The notes beneath the pieces were generated by a model. The model had not been told where the DNA came from. It ran no database searches and worked only from the letters and a program-made list of their open reading frames with translations. A program made the position numbers and the translations under genes. This document shows positions 1 to 11,345 of a DNA stretch of 64,000 nucleotides, one piece after another. Source of the DNA: Angiostrongylus vasorum (lineage: Eukaryota > Nematoda > Chromadorea > Rhabditida > Metastrongylidae); NCBI GenBank assembly GCA_018806985.1, contig JADANN010000231.1, positions 124,001 through 188,000 on the forward strand, given 5' to 3'. Every line of letters begins with the position of its first letter. Position 1 is the stretch's first letter.

Positions 1-54
1 AACAGTATTATCTTCCAACGTTTTTAACATGATATTGAAATGTCATCAATTTAG

Positions 55-2787
55 GCTGGAGGTTGGGGTGGGCCTCCAAGTGGTATGGGCGCCTGGCCAC
101 CCCGTCAGATTCACCCAAATGCGCCACCGCCACAACATGGCGGACAAGGGCAACCGCCCCGAATGTTTGTGCAACGACCTCCACAAGGTATGCTAACCCT
201 TAAAAGAATTTACATAATGCTAATTCTTTATTTGCTGCCTGTTATTGTCTTTAATAGCAGGTATGAGTTTACATAGTCTTGGACGTGACTAGTTGGCCTC
301 TGTTGATGATATAATAGCTTTTCTTTTTTGCACTTCTCATTTTCAGTTTGGGCGCCGAACGGCGGTATGATGGGTGGACCACCTGTAGGTAAGCAAGCAA
401 TGCCGTGGGATCAGCAACGTATAACAGGAATAGCACGAGGTGGAATGGGACGTGGTGGGCCAACTGGAGGACGGTACCCACCCGGTGGCATGGATATGAG
501 CGTACCTCCTCCGATCGATTTGCCTCTGAGTGGCATGTCTGGTATGCGGCAAATGGCCCCACCAAACGCTGCTGGCGGATGGAAACCTGAAATTAGTGTT
601 GCTCCAAATGGTATACGAGGACCAGCAGCCTTCGGCCAAGTGAGTTCGCAAAAAGTTGGGCTTGTTCATATTCAGCGTTTTGTATCTTCTCATATTTTTA
701 CTGTGTTGTCGTTCATTGGGAATTGGAATGCCAGCTGCGATTATAATCGGTTCATTTTCTTAGATGGCAGCTCCTCTGATAATGTCGGGAAAACCACAAC
801 CAGCACCCAGTCAGTTCCCAATTGGTGGTGTGGATGATTTGATGTGGCATGATCCAAATGGTGATTTGAAGAAATGGCAGCGAGACACTGGTGTCTCATT
901 ATGGGGTGATCCAGAAAAGAATAATGAGCGTCCTGTGCGTTTGTGGATGATCGGTGAAGGAGAGGAGGAAGACTTGGAGGTGGCATTGATGAAATGCCCC
1001 GTTCCTCAGAAGAAGGTGGATGGAAGTGTTAGTCTCAAACGCTTAACCAGTGCATCGTCATTTGTAGATGCAGTTCCCGCCTGCATGATCCCTTTTACTG
1101 TTTTTGAGTACTTCTTTTATTTTCATTGGGCCATTTTCAGAATGAAGATGGATCCGCTCGATTGCCATTTCCAGTCCCACCTAAACGTCCTATTGTCGTT
1201 ACTGGGTGGGGTGAGCTGCCAGAGAACGATCCCAATAATCCAATAAAGCATGATGATGTTCAACCCGGATCAGGAAAATGGGGCGACCTTCCATCGCATT
1301 CACAGCACTCTACTGACTCGCCATGGTTCCTGCCTTCTCAACAGCAACCTCAGCCGTTTGCTCCCGAGGCCCCTGCATGGGGACAGCCTAACGCGGCCAC
1401 TGCTCCAATGCCTCCTGGCCCCTCCCAACCGCACACTCAAGCGGTTGCTGATCAGCTAAAGTATGCGGTTGACAAGGGATACCTCGATATGTCTGTGCTG
1501 CAACAAACAAACTTGCCACCTCATGTGCTACAACACATGAATCAAATGCTTGCTCTGATACCAGCTCTTGAATGCTGCGAGGCCGAGCTTAAGTTGCTTG
1601 TAAGTTCATGACAAATGTGTCATTGCAACAGTAGTATATAGTATTTAACCTGTTCCAAAGTCGGATTTGATTAAGGTCGATAGCGTTCGGCCGGATGGTG
1701 AAGTTGATGGGAATAGTCCACAGAGATGGATGAATGATGTTCAAAAGGTTGGATTTCGAATTGCTGTTATGAACAATGCCAACGTTGACATTGCGTGTCA
1801 CTGTAATTCTTACGTTATTGTATCAAGAAAAGAAGAGGCAAATTTCACTCCTGTGATCAGTTCCATTGAGATGTGGCCTCAGAGTTGCATGAATCTAGAA
1901 ATTCGCTAGAACACCAGACTTGAGATTGGTCCATAGATTTAATTACGGGAACTGTCCACTAAACTGGCCGGTGTGAATTAAGCAACACCAAAAAGATAAG
2001 GCATGCCGTTGCTGGGAAGCGAGATTGGAAAAATGCAGTCGTAAACATGAGGATATGAGAACACAGCACTACGACATAAATCATCTTAAATGTGGCAAGT
2101 TTTGATATCGTGGACACGTTTGAAGACATTGTAAAGGATCAAATTTTTGGCGTTGATCAATCCTTGAGGGATGCGCCATGCATTCGACTCCATTAAACAT
2201 CGTTAGAGGTGAATGAATGCATATCTGGCCTACACAGTGACTTCCGATGACCTGCCGATGTATCGAGTCAGTGCTGCTATCCTCTCTGACAAGTCTGGCC
2301 CCAATTTGCCGAACCCGCAGGGGATGGAAGGCGTGGTGAGCCTAGGGCGCAGGATCGATCCCTTGTGTATTGCAGAGTGTCTGTAACCACTGCTGTACAC
2401 GCGCATTTTTTGACGACATACTACATGATTGTCTAATGAATTAGATGTTGTCATTTGTAGTGTGTTTGCTAATGGGTTTTTTTTACATATTAGAATTCTT
2501 TAAAATTGAATCCACACATATGGTATTACAAATTGCGTTGTTGAACATATCGTCAGTAGTTGTACGCGGATACCTTTTTATCTGAATGAACTTAGTTTCT
2601 GTCTATTTTCACATGTTTTCAGGTGGAGTACAATCGCCTAATTATCGAGGTGACAACAGTGAAAATCGAGGTGGCAGAGTTATCCAAGAAGATTCAACGT
2701 GGCCTGGCTGATGCTGGCATGCCTAGCGGCAGTGCTCCTGTTGAAGGTCTTGGTTCGGACGCCTATCACTACTCATTCCTCGAGTAG
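55..2787 (+). CDS. GW182/TNRC6 (AIN-1-like) miRNA-silencing scaffold, 3' exons only
   Basis: Five exons are readable: 55-187, 347-639, 764-1015 (or to 1063), 1141-1599 and 2623-2787 (stop TAG 2785-2787). Phases agree across GT-AG introns; the gene starts before the window. The protein is rich in Gly, Pro, Gln and Trp with repeated WG/GW motifs (GGWGGPPSGMGAW, VSLWGDPEKNN, TGWGELPEN, KWGDLPSHS). The segment ending in WGDPEKNNERPVRLW resembles the conserved WGDP region of TNRC6 proteins. A Gln/Leu-rich stretch (LPPHVLQHMNQML) precedes a helical C-terminus (IEVAELSKKI), possibly coiled-coil. Known family role: GW182 proteins bind Argonaute through GW motifs and recruit deadenylases, in cytoplasmic P-bodies. 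The exon 3 donor is uncertain: GTGGAT at 1016 and GTAGAT at 1064 are both weak and both phase 0. No RRM is visible, as in nematode AIN proteins. Family call is fairly sure; the exact orthologue is not. Confidence 0.82.
2151..2406 (-). repeat. SINE-1 copy in the last GW182 intron (antisense)
   Basis: Matches the other SINE-1 copies in reverse: tail (gattgatc near 2155), body (ctatcctc... near 2280) and the box-B-like GGATCGATCCC near 2350. It lies inside the 1,023-bp intron between GW182 exons 4 and 5. The box A region (near 2390) is degraded. Confidence 0.75.
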
Positions 2788-3504
2788 AACCATGACTATT
2801 CGCTTATATGCAGCAAATGCAACATCACCGTGTTCTCATATCGAGTCCGGTATCTCGTCTATCCTAAAACTAACGGTTCACATCTTTTTAAGCTCAGAGA
2901 TCCTCGCAAACTATCTTCCTAAAAACGGGCCGCGTTACGCCTTTCCTAAATCTCAACCCCATATGCTAATACGCGTCCAGAATAAGATTCCACAACAATG
3001 TGCTCTGTTTGTGTCTCGTTATTGTCGTTAAAATGTTTGTTGTTTTTGCTTGTGACTATCCGAGGTTCCAATTAGAACGTCATATTATTCAAAATGTGAT
3101 TGTAGATGTCTAAACATGATTTCCTTACTTCTTGTCGCCTTTATCGTCTTCGGTCAGTGCATTGTGCTGTGCTGTACAGATCTTGTTTCTGAGCGTGTTT
3201 CTGTCGCTCCGTTCCCTAGGGCTATTGACTGGTTCATTTTTAACATACGAAATCTGCTTAGTTTAAGGCTTCTGTCCTCCTCGTTATTGTTGTCGCCAAC
3301 GGACCAATGGTGCCCGTACCGACCTCTTCCTCCCAATTTGCACCACTTTTGCCCTCGCTCCATCTCTCTTTTATGGGTCATTTATTCTAATCTATAAGCA
3401 TGGCCGATAATAACACCTCCGTGTCACTTTTTCATTTTGTCATTTGTTTTATATAATATACATAATATATATAGTATATATGGGCATATATATATATGTA
3501 TATG

Positions 3505-3549
<45 letters not shown>

Positions 3550-4460
3550 GTATATAGTATACTAGCAAACAGCAACGTTGATGTAACATTATTTTCGTAA
3601 ATACCCTCGAGCTGAGCCTTAAGTGACGATATTTGTTCTCTCCTATTGCCAAAAGTGGATTCTCAGTGTACGGCGTGCTTGTGCTCTGGAATGTGTGTTC
3701 TTTCTGTCCCGGCCTGAAGGTAGTGTCGGGTCTAGTGCGCACGGTCTCTGTTATCGTTCATCCTGTCTCACATCAAATTCATCACACTATCGCTAATATC
3801 GTTGTCAGTACATTACTCGTTTTTCTGCCTGAGCGCTCTTTAGCTCTCCACACCTCTTTTCACTCTAGCTAAGGGTAGTAAATGTCTTTAGTTGCCTAGC
3901 GTGTATTTCTGTTATGTGTGAAAGAGATGTGTCTCACGCGGATGGCCCGATGAAAACATAAACCACCTGTCAACTAATATACACACATCTATCTCTACGT
4001 GTATTTATCATTGCTCCTGTGGTATGTACGTCTTCTTTATCATGTTCAGGGTTGATTACTCTCCGTTAGTAGACAGGTGATTAGGTGGTTCCCAACCATC
4101 GCGCATGTATCACGGGGATCTGGTTGTAGGTGGTGGCTCTCTTCAATCTCTAGAACTCAACCGCGTTCCCTCGCATTTTCATGCTTTTCGAGCCACCTCT
4201 CCATCTCCCAACTTCATTATGTTGACGTGTTTTGTGTTATATCTATTTGCTTATTAAATTACGGCTTTGAGTATTCAAGGGGCTTGGCTAATCATCGGAA
4301 AAAGTGCGCGCAAAAGTCATATTGTTCAGTCATGCTGGGTTTGTTGTTTTACTGCGAAGCATAGCCCATTTTTACTATGATTTCGCTCCTTCGTCATACG
4401 AATTACGTATTGTAGTTTACTTCAGGTCGTGCTACTGTCTGCTTTTTCACTGATACTAAA
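2788..4460 (+). other. Probable 3'UTR and downstream DNA of the GW182-like gene
   Basis: No coherent coding frame is seen; the open frames here are short and pyrimidine-rich. It directly follows the GW182 stop. Long 3'UTRs are plausible for this family, but I cannot place the cleavage site. An ATTAAA-like hexamer lies near 4252. A TA/TATG microsatellite is inside. Confidence 0.4.
3455..3560. repeat. TA/TATG-rich microsatellite
   Basis: Alternating TA and TATG units run for about 100 bases, and the open frame across them is only this low-complexity track. Confidence 0.9.
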
Positions 4461-4464
4461 GATA

Positions 4465-4851
4465 TTATGTAAAAAGTTTTCTTGCAATAGTGTACATGTC
4501 TTCTTGGCACATCTGTTGTATACGAATTTTATATTTTGTGGTCAATAAAAAAGATTTGGACTTGATGACAACGATATAAATTACAGGAATATTTAACAAG
4601 CTTTTGTAAATTTTATTAATTGAGGAATGATCGAGCACTAAAGTCATCAAAATGTCACAGATTTCGATGATGTCCGTAGAAATGGGTGTTTTCGGACATC
4701 TGTTCAGTAACCGTTGTAAAGAATCTAGTAATATTTTTCTCCTTTGAGTTGTCAACAACTCATTAGCATCTAGCAGTACTCGATACTCTAAACCGAAGTA
4801 ATCCTGTAGCTCAGTTCCATGTAATTTAAATGTGCATTTTATATGCAGCAC
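4465..4851 (-). CDS. Unrecognised possible coding exon(s), minus strand
   Basis: A 128-codon open frame. Its central part, about 4610-4815, has protein-like composition (amphipathic helices around RRKILLDSLQRLLNRC and DIIEICDILMTLVL), unlike the flanking AT-rich frames. The ends (IVVIKSKSFLL, YKIRIQQM) look like intron read-through. I do not recognise the family; helical-repeat proteins would fit the pattern. No convincing partner exon was found. It could be one exon of a minus-strand gene or chance. Confidence 0.3.
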   Translation of the reverse strand: MLHIKCTFKLHGTELQDYFGLEYRVLLDANELLTTQRRKILLDSLQRLLNRCPKTPISTDIIEICDILMTLVLDHSSINKIYKSLLNIPVIYIVVIKSKSFLLTTKYKIRIQQMCQEDMYTIARKLFT

Positions 4852-4859
4852 AGAATAAT

Positions 4860-6220
4860 TAGTTGTTGATAATCATAGGGTATGAGCATAGTTCTGCCTA
4901 TCAATAATATCACTGCTTGAGTACTTGCACTATCTCCGTGCTACTCGTGTTATGCGGAAGAAACTATAGTTAGAAGACTATTGGCAGCGCAGGTGTTACA
5001 TTTAATGATTGAGTTCATTCACTGAGAAAGTTCAAGATTGAATATTCCTCGATGAAGAAAGAGTCAGCAAAGTGTGTACTGGCAGGTGCATGCTGTTCGT
5101 TAACAGCCTCATTCTATAAGCGTGATTTTCGCCTCTCAGCAAACATAATCTATAGTGGATGGTTTGGATCCATAGAGGTGATGGTGTCTACTCAAGTGCA
5201 TTCCATGATTGACAGGATTATTGGTATTCTATAGTGTAAGAGATTGTGAGCACCTTTCTTACCATTCACGAGATTAGTTCGCGATATGAAAAGAGTACTT
5301 CGAAAGTAGAGACCGACATCACAACAAAGTTCTTGGGCTCGAATGTAGGATTATGCTTTGGTAACATGTAACCGCTGAAACAAATAAGCCTGTACCGAGA
5401 GCCCTTGTAAACGTCGAATCGTTGAACGAGAATAAATTGTTACAAAATGTGTTCTTCCATGTATTCACGATTGATTCGCTGTCTGATTTTTTTTCCACTG
5501 CAAAGCAGGAAGTTCGGCAATTTGGTTCACGTCGCTTTAATGTATAGCAAAAAATAATTTCCAGGTTTTGTTCTCTTTTTTTAATGTATAATTCCAAATA
5601 GAAAAAAATTATGAGAGTAGAACAATTAATCAGAAGAGGGTTGAGAAATAGCGGAAGACAATGGATGTTGAACAACGCCAATGAGGTGAGATATTTCTTA
5701 CTTAAATTTCCACAGCACGCTTCATTCTATAGAACATATGGCTAAAATGAGTGCTTAAGAACCGTACGGAAATCGATATCACTTTCGAAGCGATGTTTTG
5801 TCTCGTATTAGGAAAAATCCATTTTTGGATAGGAACTGAAGCAGTGGTATGGCTAGAACGTCATCACTGATGCCCAACGGCACCGTCTAGTAGCGATGTT
5901 GATGTGTTCACAAGAGGATCAATCTTCTGGAAATAGGCGAAAGATGGCAACAGAACATATTCAGTATTTACTTATTCATAGAATATTTGCGGTTACACCA
6001 CTACGTATTCTAGTTCTGTGTACAACACGAGTAATCCTTGCATGACTTTTGCACTTGTCATTATTTCGTTTACGTCACATTCGCCTTTCAATTAGGATCA
6101 CCTAATCAAACGACAATATAGCGTTGAGATGGTATTATACAATTCACACCCTTTTGGGTTATCGTCATCAAGGATGAGGAAATGCTTGATGTCAGCCCTT
6201 CATTTGAGAAAAGGCTGTAT
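4860..6220. other. No supported gene
   Basis: AT-rich DNA. A minus-strand frame at 5319-5681 is open for 120 codons, with a TTTGCAG acceptor-like site inside it, but has no recognisable domain. Confidence 0.4.
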
Positions 6221-6224
6221 TTCA

Positions 6225-6350
6225 ACACTAGATTTCTGCAGTGGGGATCGAACCCCTTCCTGGTGGCTAACGCGTTCACCACCACACCATGCGCGTCTTT
6301 CGTTTTGCCTTTCGATTAACTAGTTTTCTCTCTAACAGTGTCATTAGCAA
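6225..6350 (-). repeat. SINE-2 fragment (antisense)
   Basis: Contains the reverse of the SINE-2 tRNA-like head: GGGGATCGAACCCC near 6245, then GCTAACGCGTTCACCACCAC and CATGCGCGTC. It is followed by the body stretch GCAATCACCCGTCAAC seen again near 39060. With the + copy at 6485 it forms an inverted pair. Confidence 0.7.
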
Positions 6351-6484
6351 TCACCCGTCAACTGGATTGATCTGGGGAGCACAAATCGGCATTGAACGCA
6401 GTTAAACTTAGGTTGTAATCGAGATCACAGTGTTAACTTTTTATTTACTGCCTACAACAAATTGCAACCGGCTGAGAAGAAGGT

Positions 6485-6670
6485 AAAACGAAGTAGCCGC
6501 CTGGTGTAGTGGTGAACGCATTAGCCCCCTGAAAAGGTAATGGCGTCTTCGATCTCCACCGCAGACATCTTCGGTCCGAAGTTTTGTAAATATCTTAGCA
6601 TCATTGTCGTTGTATTCCACATAATACCCTGCCGTGAAAAAAATTGCAGTGGGCAGCAAATAGAAAACCA
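6485..6670 (+). repeat. SINE-2 copy
   Basis: The box A-like TGGTGTAGTGG near 6500 is followed by a diverged box B (CTTCGATCT near 6550). The shared 3' region includes ATCTTAGCATCATTGT and ATAATACCCTGCCGTG, then AAATAGAAAA. This is a tRNA-derived SINE, not a tRNA gene: no acceptor or anticodon stem closes. Confidence 0.75.
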
Positions 6671-7320
6671 ACATTATATTTGAACATGGTTGTTATTCAT
6701 AAGTTACAAGATAACTCTCAGTGGCATTGAGGCAAAATTGCTCTTATTTATGAGGACAGTGTAATGAGTGGGTACGCTCTAGACCAACCATTCCAAAGCC
6801 ACTGGAAGATCGTATAGATTAATGAAGGTAAAACTGGCACCTATTCTTCGTCCATTGTGGAAATTATGAACTCTATTTGACGGTTGGATCTGCGATAACC
6901 ATTGAGAGAGCATAAAAATCTCTGCTTGCACAACATGCGAATTCTGGTTTGAAAAAACAACAGATCAGCGACAAACGGAAGTGATTGCCGAGACTTTCTT
7001 AGAAGTTGGATTTCACTCTTTTCAAAAAAGCAGATGCACCTACAGTTTTCTTACTATATCTAGGCACCGACCACTCCTTTTTTTCAAGCAATGGTCCCGT
7101 ACACTGCAAGCCCAAAAAGAAAAGTTGCGAAATTTCGTCAATATTCCTTCAAGTATGAAGAAACGAATCGACGGTTATCCATAGAAAAATTAGACTGCCA
7201 AACTGGTACCACAGCATAAATGTGTCGAAAACGACATCGGGTAGAACTTCGAAGGCATTGTGTTTTGCTAACAACTGTTGAAATTGGAACAAACAAGAAA
7301 GTGTTAGCCTATGATAGTCA
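6671..7320. other. No supported gene
   Basis: Nothing recognisable on either strand; open frames are short and AT-rich. Confidence 0.4.
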
Positions 7321-7324
7321 GCGC

Positions 7325-7800
7325 TTTATTTTTTGAGCGAACACGAGGTTGTTAGTAACATGACTTAAACAATAATGGCTGGCGTTTCGGCTGTTTCACC
7401 TTCTTTGGAGTTTAGAACGGTCAAGCTGACACATCCAGCCCAGTAAATCAAACACTTTCGTAATCTTAACGTATAAAACATTTCATAAAATTTTTGTCAG
7501 CATAGTGTCAGCAAATTTCATTTGTGTACTAACCGTTTTGTTCCTTTTAGGTATTCCAGTTAGTTGATGGAAAACAGCCGCACAGAGTCTTGCATTAGTA
7601 AAGAATGTGACTACCTTAGCTGAACAACTCAGCCTGATATATAGATTTTTGACCAAAAGACACTCCTCATGCGGGTTTTTTTCGTCGGGTTTTTTAAATT
7701 TATGCAAATCCTTTCAACAGATTTGCGTACGGATGTACTGGATACCTGTGTGGGAAAACGACTTCAAAATATTCTCCGTTTTGTCTTACTGACTATAACT
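7325..7800 (-). mobile_element. Old PLE 3'-end remnant
   Basis: A degraded Penelope-like terminal repeat. It contains GAGCGAACACGAGG near 7338 (compare GCAAACACGAGG in younger copies) and a degenerate hammerhead-like motif near 7380. A stretch CAGCCGCACAGAGTC near 7575 matches the 3' region of the PLE at 33,170. No coding domain survives. Confidence 0.5.
7378..7425 (-). ncRNA. Degenerate hammerhead-like motif
   Basis: On the minus strand it reads AAAGAAGGTGAAACAGCCGA then AACGCC. Stem II (GGU/GCC) and GAAAC remain, but the CUGANGA box and the GUC site are mutated, so it is probably inactive. Confidence 0.4.
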
Positions 7801-8640
7801 TGGCTGAGTATCCGAATGGAAATGTTGAGCTCCCTTTTTAGTTTGGCAGTGGAATCTACGACAAAAGCCTTTAAGAAAAACACTGATTTAGTAATATCGT
7901 TACCTTATCGAATAAAAAGGGAATGCATCCCAGCTAAGCTATTTTGAATGTCAAGGGAAGGTATCGCTAATGTTGTTTCCGTTTCAGAGACAAAACAAGA
8001 CTGGATGGAAATTTCTGGCACTACTTCTAAACTTAAAACTTATGGTGCTTATGGTGCAAGCTTATGTATCGTGCTCAAATGGGATTAACTATGTTGGAGG
8101 GTAATGCAGAATCTGCTTGTTCTTTTCTTCGAAATTATAATACTATGCGTAAACTTAGGAATGAAGAAAGTTACAGATGCTTCCCTATTTATTGCCACTG
8201 CGCGCAAAAAAAGTACTTTTTTTTCTTACTCGAATGATTTGTCCTCGCTGACTTTTTACGTGACTGTTTTTGAGCTATCTGACATCGCTCTCACAAGAAC
8301 TAACTATATTCCTCCATTTTAAGATATGCAGAGACTGAATACTCAGGTGTAGCAACGATGACGTAGCCAGGCAACTACAACATTGTTGCGGAGTCGCCGC
8401 CTGCTGCAACATCAGCCAGCTTGATGTAGCAGCATTGAACTACTACGCAGGGCATGGAAAAGGAGACATTCACCGCGTTTTGGTATACAATACACAATAA
8501 CATCTCTAGCAAATTTTTGAAAAGCAATCATACAGCAAATTTGGAAGGCTACGACACTTAGATTAAGTGTTTTCACTTTGCAAATAGAAGTAGTCAGAAA
8601 CAAGAAGACAAAAAAAAACACCTTTCAACGGTTTACTACC
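7801..8640. other. No supported gene
   Basis: Nothing recognised. Open frames at 7669-7947 and 8104-8322 have no family features. Confidence 0.4.
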
Positions 8641-9010
8641 TCATCGTGGCTGGGAGCTGTTCCTGGGTGTCGGACTGCGATGTAAAGCGGGCATTCATCT
8701 CCTAGCAGGATCTCCCAAACTGAGAAGAAGCGCGACGTTTCCATCAGGAAGCCTAGCTAAGAGTAAACGAATACCAGGATCCACAACCGTCCTGGTATCA
8801 AAGTCGTATGGTGGCTAATCTCCCTCTGATCCACAAGGGCTGCGACTGCCTGTCGTGGTGACGACCTGGAGCAGACTTCGGCCAAGCTGTACTCGGAATT
8901 CAATGGAACCACAATGGCTTAATCAGCAAATCTCCGAAAAATGATGATTATACTGGAGCCCACACAACTGGCGAGGACGGGCCGTTCAAGTTTCAAGTAA
9001 GTAAGTAGTC
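8640..9010 (+). repeat. Dispersed repeat R3, copy 1
   Basis: Shared in reverse with 36,280-36,520: both carry CACCTCATCGTGGCTGGGAG, the segment ATCTCCCTCTGATCCACAAG and the end GGAACCACAA. This copy is longer in the middle. No coding capacity; it ends in a short AAGTAAGTAAGTAG run near 8995. Family unknown. Confidence 0.65.
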
Positions 9011-9183
9011 AAAAAACAAGCATACAGACTTTTCCGCACAAATTTTTTGAAGAAATAGTTAGGGCGAACAAGCACACAAGAAATACGGAACATGAAATAA
9101 ATATACAACTTTTTTTACAAACACGATTGTCAAACAATAGCATCGAACTTTTCCTACGATTTTCCTATGGAATTTTGGACATT

Positions 9184-9360
9184 AAGATCATGATCCGTAG
9201 CCCAAGCGCTACCAAAGGATCCTACATGGATACGGAGAAAACAGCCGAACTATCGATGAGCATGGATTCCTTTACACTGGAAACGTTGGCGAATTTCTGT
9301 CCAACGAAACTATTCGAATAATCAACCGAAAGAAGCACATACTTAGGTTGACGGATGTCA
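9184..9360 (+). pseudogene. Long-chain acyl-CoA synthetase (ACSL) exon fragment, frameshifted
   Basis: One frame gives SPSATKGSYMDTEKTAE, matching the ACSL segment around GPSVxxGYxxxxEKTAE. After a one-base shift the next frame reads TIDEHGFLYTGNVGEF then NETIRIINRKKHILRLT. That is the ACSL motif normally written HTGDIGEF...IIDRKKHI, where the Asp of TGD binds ATP; here it is TGN. A stop follows shortly after RLTDVKLD. The family activates fatty acids to acyl-CoA at ER and mitochondrial membranes. Frameshift, TGN and stop indicate a pseudogene or sequence error. The probable last exon lies at 12,348. Confidence 0.7.
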
Positions 9361-9364
9361 AATT

Positions 9365-9840
9365 GGATTAAGTGGGCATCAAAGGATGTGGTCCAACCCG
9401 ACCATGCGTGGTTGCTCTGTTGTTTGAGAATTTTTTTGCGATAAGTGTCTCTGGAGATGTATGTTATTGCCGACCTGCTTCCATTTCTATCCGCCTGACT
9501 GGACTACGAAGCTTATTGAGCTAGGTGTCATAGAATAGGGAAATCTACAATGGTAGTGTAAGATGGAGCCTGCAAGCCAACACCAGGTTTTCTAATGCTT
9601 TAGCTTTCAGTAGCTGTTTTCCAAGCCTCGGATCAAATTAATACTTGTCCATTATTATGGTAGTAGGACCAAATAGCCCGAATTTTTGGAGCAGCTTCCC
9701 ACAGAAGTAGGTGTCTGTTCCCAAATTTAAACGATAGAACGGAAGCACAAATATATGAAAGCAAAAACTATTGGAGAGCCGACGTCGCCGTTTACTCCTA
9801 TCATTTTTTCGAAGACTTCGGTCGTAGTGACCATATTGGT
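9365..9840. other. No supported gene
   Basis: No coding exon linking the two ACSL fragments is visible here. Confidence 0.35.
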
Positions 9841-10018
9841 TCATGTTTGACCTCTGGAATTAATCACTCGTAACATCACGGCTCTGAGGAAGACGAAATC
9901 GTCGAAGCGTCAGCCATCGACCAACAACACCAACAACAACGACAACGAAAACGAAGACCTATACCAATCCCGCATTAGCTAAAGAAGATCAGTTTATAAT
10001 ATCATATAAATAAATATA
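9840..10018 (+). mobile_element. Small hammerhead-bearing non-autonomous element (retrozyme-like)
   Basis: A hammerhead-like core at 9884-9911 is followed by an A/C-rich CAACAACAACGACAACGA run and a tail CGCATTAGCTAAAGAAGATC, then GTTTATAA. The same order is seen at 32,275-32,425 and, reversed, at 37,190-37,360. No PLE coding region flanks it. Retrozyme-like behaviour is inference. Confidence 0.5.
9877..9918 (+). ncRNA. Hammerhead ribozyme-like motif
   Basis: CTGAGGA (9884-9890), an extra A, stem II GACG-AAAT-CGTC (9892-9903), GAAG, C, GTC (9909-9911). Stem I is GGCT with AGCC. Relative to the GGCG/CGCC copies, stem II carries a paired G-to-A and C-to-T change. The GAAG in place of GAAA may reduce activity. 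Confidence 0.6.
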
Positions 10019-10164
10019 CCAACTATCTAGGCCGGGGTTTACAGAAAGTCGGCCTTTTGAGTTATTAAACCTAGTTGGGGTTCTCATGAGTTTCCACCCT
10101 TGCTGAATAACTTTCCGATGAGACATCGGTTGTTCTAATTGGGGATACTAGCGTATGATACGCC

Positions 10165-10410
10165 CTGCAGCACACACGTCGAATCGGCCCCTGTGCCCAT
10201 GGCCCATCAAGCTTTCCATCCCTCCGGAGTCTGCAATTTGGTACCAGACTTGTCTGGGAGGATAGCAGCACTGGCTCGATGCATCGGTAGGTCACTGTGA
10301 GTCATTTGTAAAGGCTGAATATTCATTTAATCACCTCCAAACGATACTTAGTGAACTCGAATGCATGGTGCATCCCTCAGGGATTGATCAACGCCGAGAG
10401 CTTTTTTTTA
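10165..10410 (+). repeat. SINE-1 copy, 5' damaged
   Basis: Body and tail match other copies (GACTTGTCTGGGAGGATAGC, TCACCTCCAA, CTCAGGGATTGATCAACGCC). The tRNA-like head is altered, with GAATCGGCC in place of the usual GATCGATCC. A second degraded piece of the body lies at about 10,585-10,655. Confidence 0.75.
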
Positions 10411-10924
10411 ACTTATGATAAAGGAATACTCTTGATGAGTTGGGTACCAGCCTTGGAGCGCAGGAACTTAGACACTTGCAGAACGTCCTCAGCAGTGGTT
10501 CGATGGTCTCCATACATCTAACGTCACTGTTAAGTTTGAATCATAACATAATTTGTCACTGTAGGGCTCAGCTCAGTTCATCTCCGGGTTCATCAAGCAC
10601 CTCATCCCTCCGGAATCCAAAAAAATTGGTGCCGGATTTGTCTTGGAAAACATCACTCCCGTGAAATTCAAGCAGGAACGCTATAGCCCGGGTATCTCAG
10701 GACTTCAGGGGAGAATCGACTCGACCAGCATTCTACGACATTCAAGATTAAAATAAACTCTTCAAGCAGCAGCCGAAGCCACACGTAAAAGTTGGGAACC
10801 CTTATTGGATGATGGCTGCGAGGAAACGAACCAAATGTGAGAAATGTTGCGATTCGCACAGGAGACTTGAAAGACAGGTCGTATAAAATAAAATTAAAAT
10901 AAACAATACGAAAATAAAAGAACA

Positions 10925-11150
10925 ACATTAGCCTTTTATTTACTTCCTACTATAATTTTCTCGGCAAGATAATATGTGAAATCAACCACAGTAATGTTGA
11001 GATATTTGCAAAACTCCGGACGGCAGGTGTCTGCGGTAGGGATCAAACACGCTATTATCCTTTCCGGGGCTAACGAGGTCAAAACCACGCCATGCGCGTC
11101 CTTCGTTTCGTCATTCCCTTAGCTAGTTTTCTATGCACCAGTGCCATTAT
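10925..11150 (-). repeat. SINE-2 copy (antisense), left half of an inverted pair
   Basis: Reverse SINE-2 order: 3' part with ATATTTGCAAAACTCCGGAC, box B region GATCAAACACG, box A region AACCACGCCATGCGCGTCC. It mirrors the copy at 11,190, with a perfect palindromic hinge between them. Confidence 0.75.
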
Positions 11151-11212
11151 ATCTACCAGTGTTTACACTTACGAGTGTTTTCTAATAACACTGGTAGATA
11201 GAAAAACTAGCT
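11121..11212. repeat. Hairpin hinge between inverted SINE-2 copies
   Basis: TATCTACCAGTGTT (about 11,150) pairs with AACACTGGTAGATA (11,187-11,200). Outside it, AGCTAGTTTTCT pairs with AGAAAAACTAGCT. The loop is about 22 nt. Confidence 0.8.
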
Positions 11213-11345
11213 CAGAGAAAGGCGAAGCGAAAGACGAGCACGTTGTGGTAGTGAACGCATTAGCCCCCGGAAAGGGTAATAACGTGTTCGATCCTCACCG
11301 CAGATACCTGCCGCCCTGATTTTTGCAACTGTAGGTTGGCACTGG
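11190..11345 (+). repeat. SINE-2 copy, right half of an inverted pair
   Basis: Box A-like TTGTGGTAGTGGTGAACGC, box B GTTCGATCC (near 11,287), then CACCGCAGATACCTGC. It is truncated soon after. Confidence 0.75.

Noticed and set aside
1667..1909. 80-codon ORF as an extra GW182 exon
   Set aside because: Lies in the intron after a strong GTAAGT donor, carries no GW-type composition, and the exon at 2623 joins in phase without it.
5319..5681. 120-codon minus-strand ORF as a gene
   Set aside because: Upstream half is AT-rich low-complexity hydrophobic text; no family, no matching exon or repeat.
6230..6310. tRNA genes at GATCGAACCCC / GTTCGATCC sites
   Set aside because: Box-like promoter words are present, but no cloverleaf closes and the same units recur as SINEs.
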